Part shown: positions 4,778 to 5,929 of the stretch, in pieces | Position numbering within the stretch: the stretch's first letter is position 1 | How the letters are laid out: each line of letters begins with the position of its first letter | Origin: Candidatus Acetothermia bacterium | GTDB taxonomy: Bacteria; Bipolaricaulota; Bipolaricaulia; Bipolaricaulales; Bipolaricaulaceae | Length of the DNA stretch: 5,929 nucleotides | NCBI GenBank assembly: GCA_003551325.1 | Contig: PUMK01000330.1 | Span: 1 to 5,929, forward strand | Direction of reading: 5' to 3' | Made by a program: the position numbers and the translations under genes | The notes under the pieces: model-generated | What the model saw: only the letters and a program-made list of their open reading frames with translations | Databases searched by the model: none | What the model was told of the DNA's origin: nothing

Positions 4778-5929
4778 CGCATGGCCTCCTCCACAGTCCG
4801 AATCTCCTCCTCGGTCAGGCCGTAGAGCTCGTAGACGAGTTGGTCGATCTGGTTGTCGGTGGCGGTGATTTGGCGTTGGAGGGTGGTCTTGTCGTGAGAG
4901 GTCTTGGCGGCGGCGAGTTGCTTGTGGAGGTCGAGCATGGTCTGGACGAGGCTGACCATCTTGTCGTGTCTGGCTTTGTCCGCGAGATCGGAGAAATCGA
5001 TGGTGCGGATGGGAATCTGCTCAAGGTATTGCCGGTTGTACGCGTAGAACCCCCCTGAGAAGCGACTGCTCCTCGACTGCACGAAGCGATCCACGAGCGT
5101 TGAGTTCAACAAAGCCAAGACATATTCATAGGATAGGGCGAAATCGGGCTTCAGGGTCAGGCCGTACCCTCCTCCGCCTCCTCCACCGCTACCCACAAAG
5201 TAGAAGTGCCCCTCTCGATCAAGTGTAAAGGATGCTCGCTTCGCTATGCTTGGCGTAAGAATCTTGACCTGTTCCATCTCGGCCAGATTCTGCGAACGGC
5301 CAAATGCATACCACCGATCATGCTTCCACTTACCCCTTTCCCTGGATTCCAGCGCAGTGCGGTTGGCAGTGAGGTAGGCCCAAGTCAGGGGAACGCGGAC
5401 AGCCAGCTCCTGCTGCGAGAGCAGTTCAGCCTTTCCATCAGTAACTCTGTACGGGAACAGAATTGACTTCGTGGGTGCATCGATGGAGTAGCGTCTGATG
5501 TTCAGAGAGCCCTTGCACAGGGCATGCATGAGTTCAGGTTCAAGAGCCACCTCCTCTTGAAGTGCGTCGGAGAAGAACCGTCCATCACCGGAGTTGGTCA
5601 GTATAAACACCTTGTCTGCGCCGGTGATCAGCCCCTGGAACATCCGGGCTGTCACATCGCAGAGCCTGTGCGGGAACGACTCGACCTTGTCTAATACGGG
5701 AGCAAGACTGCCTCCTGTGAAAGCCCACTCCTGGGAAGTTATCCGTTCCGCCGTCACTGTCCGACGGTGTGCGTGCCCTGTTGTCAGCCAAGCTGTGAGG
5801 TCCACGACTTCGACAGAATCGCACTTCTCGGCGCCCGACCTATCCAGAAACAGTAGGGCTGTGTATGTCGTTGCACCAGCGAACACCTGCTGATCGTTGA
5901 AATGCACGACGTGAGAGACGTGTCGCCCC
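4774..5929 (-). CDS. Eco57I-like (type IIG) methyltransferase/restriction enzyme, C-terminal 384 residues
   Basis: The frame is open through the right edge; the GTG at 5907 is internal, as the upstream codons (GRHVSHV) continue the family pattern. In the visible numbering, GATTYTALLFL (18-28) marks the end of the methyltransferase core. A TaqI-like C-terminal specificity region follows, with MFQGLITGADKVFIL (96-110), WYAFGRSQN (206-214), a glycine run ending in GGYGL (~248-257), and a segment around YLEQIPIR (301-308). A helical, coiled-coil-like stretch and the conserved QIDQLVYELYGLTEEEI tail close the protein. Family members run to about 1000 residues, so the catalytic NPPY motif and any N-terminal nuclease lie outside the window. 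The role is sequence-specific adenine methylation, possibly with cleavage, or a BREX PglX-like modification. The end looks intact, and the 2-TM gene is coupled to it. Confidence 0.88.
   Translation of the reverse strand, partial: GRHVSHVVHFNDQQVFAGATTYTALLFLDRSGAEKCDSVEVVDLTAWLTTGHAHRRTVTAERITSQEWAFTGGSLAPVLDKVESFPHRLCDVTARMFQGLITGADKVFILTNSGDGRFFSDALQEEVALEPELMHALCKGSLNIRRYSIDAPTKSILFPYRVTDGKAELLSQQELAVRVPLTWAYLTANRTALESRERGKWKHDRWYAFGRSQNLAEMEQVKILTPSIAKRASFTLDREGHFYFVGSGGGGGGGYGLTLKPDFALSYEYVLALLNSTLVDRFVQSRSSRFSGGFYAYNRQYLEQIPIRTIDFSDLADKARHDKMVSLVQTMLDLHKQLAAAKTSHDKTTLQRQITATDNQIDQLVYELYGLTEEEIRTVEEAMR
4801..4911 (-). repeat. methyltransferase 3'-tail repeat, copy A (within the real gene)
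   Basis: This is the reference copy, in frame in the enzyme: AAKTSHDKTTLQRQITATDN then QIDQLVYELYGLTEEEI. Copy C aligns over the whole 111 bp, and copy B over the first part. Confidence 0.85.

Noticed and set aside
5159..5195. Glycine run in the methyltransferase as a possible slippage tract
   Set aside because: A glycine-rich GGYG segment is usual at this place in Eco57I-like enzymes, the codons are mixed rather than a homopolymer, and the frame stays open.

Overview
The window is a GC-rich bacterial or archaeal defence-type island. I cannot place the organism more precisely. Every gene I can support reads right to left on the minus strand. The long plus-strand reading frames are antisense shadows.

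In transcription order: (1) the C-terminal 384 residues of an Eco57I-like (type IIG) DNA methyltransferase/restriction enzyme, whose start lies beyond the right edge; (2) a small protein with two membrane helices, coupled to it by an ATGA overlap; (3) an orphan piece of another methyltransferase 3' end (tail B); (4) a HEPN-like protein with an RNxxxH motif and a C-terminal zinc ribbon; (5) about 800 bp of decayed material: a 37-codon ORF, a frameshifted DUF2283-like gene, a truncated HicB-like antitoxin and the N-terminal piece of a second Eco57I-like enzyme; (6) a HARE-HTH plus GIY-YIG nuclease; (7) a 56-aa ORF that is another methyltransferase C-terminal tail (tail C); (8) a DUF4917/SIR2-like protein cut by the left edge.

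The main observation is that the last part of the methyltransferase gene, encoding a motif of the type QIDQLVYxLYGLTEEEI, occurs three times: once in the real enzyme (4801-4911) and twice as an isolated scar (3952-4020 and 1113-1223). The scars lie next to the predicted effector genes. The HARE/GIY-YIG gene has a methyltransferase head fragment before it and a tail fragment after it, so it occupies the place of the body of a former methyltransferase gene. The copies have diverged by roughly 10-15% by eye, so they look like remnants of different family members rather than recent duplications.

My reading is a defence locus built by repeated exchange of cassettes at conserved ends of methyltransferase genes. 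It stocks a modification enzyme with candidate nuclease, RNase-like, membrane and SIR2-like modules. That the modules work together is inference; the repeats, the order and the motifs are seen directly.
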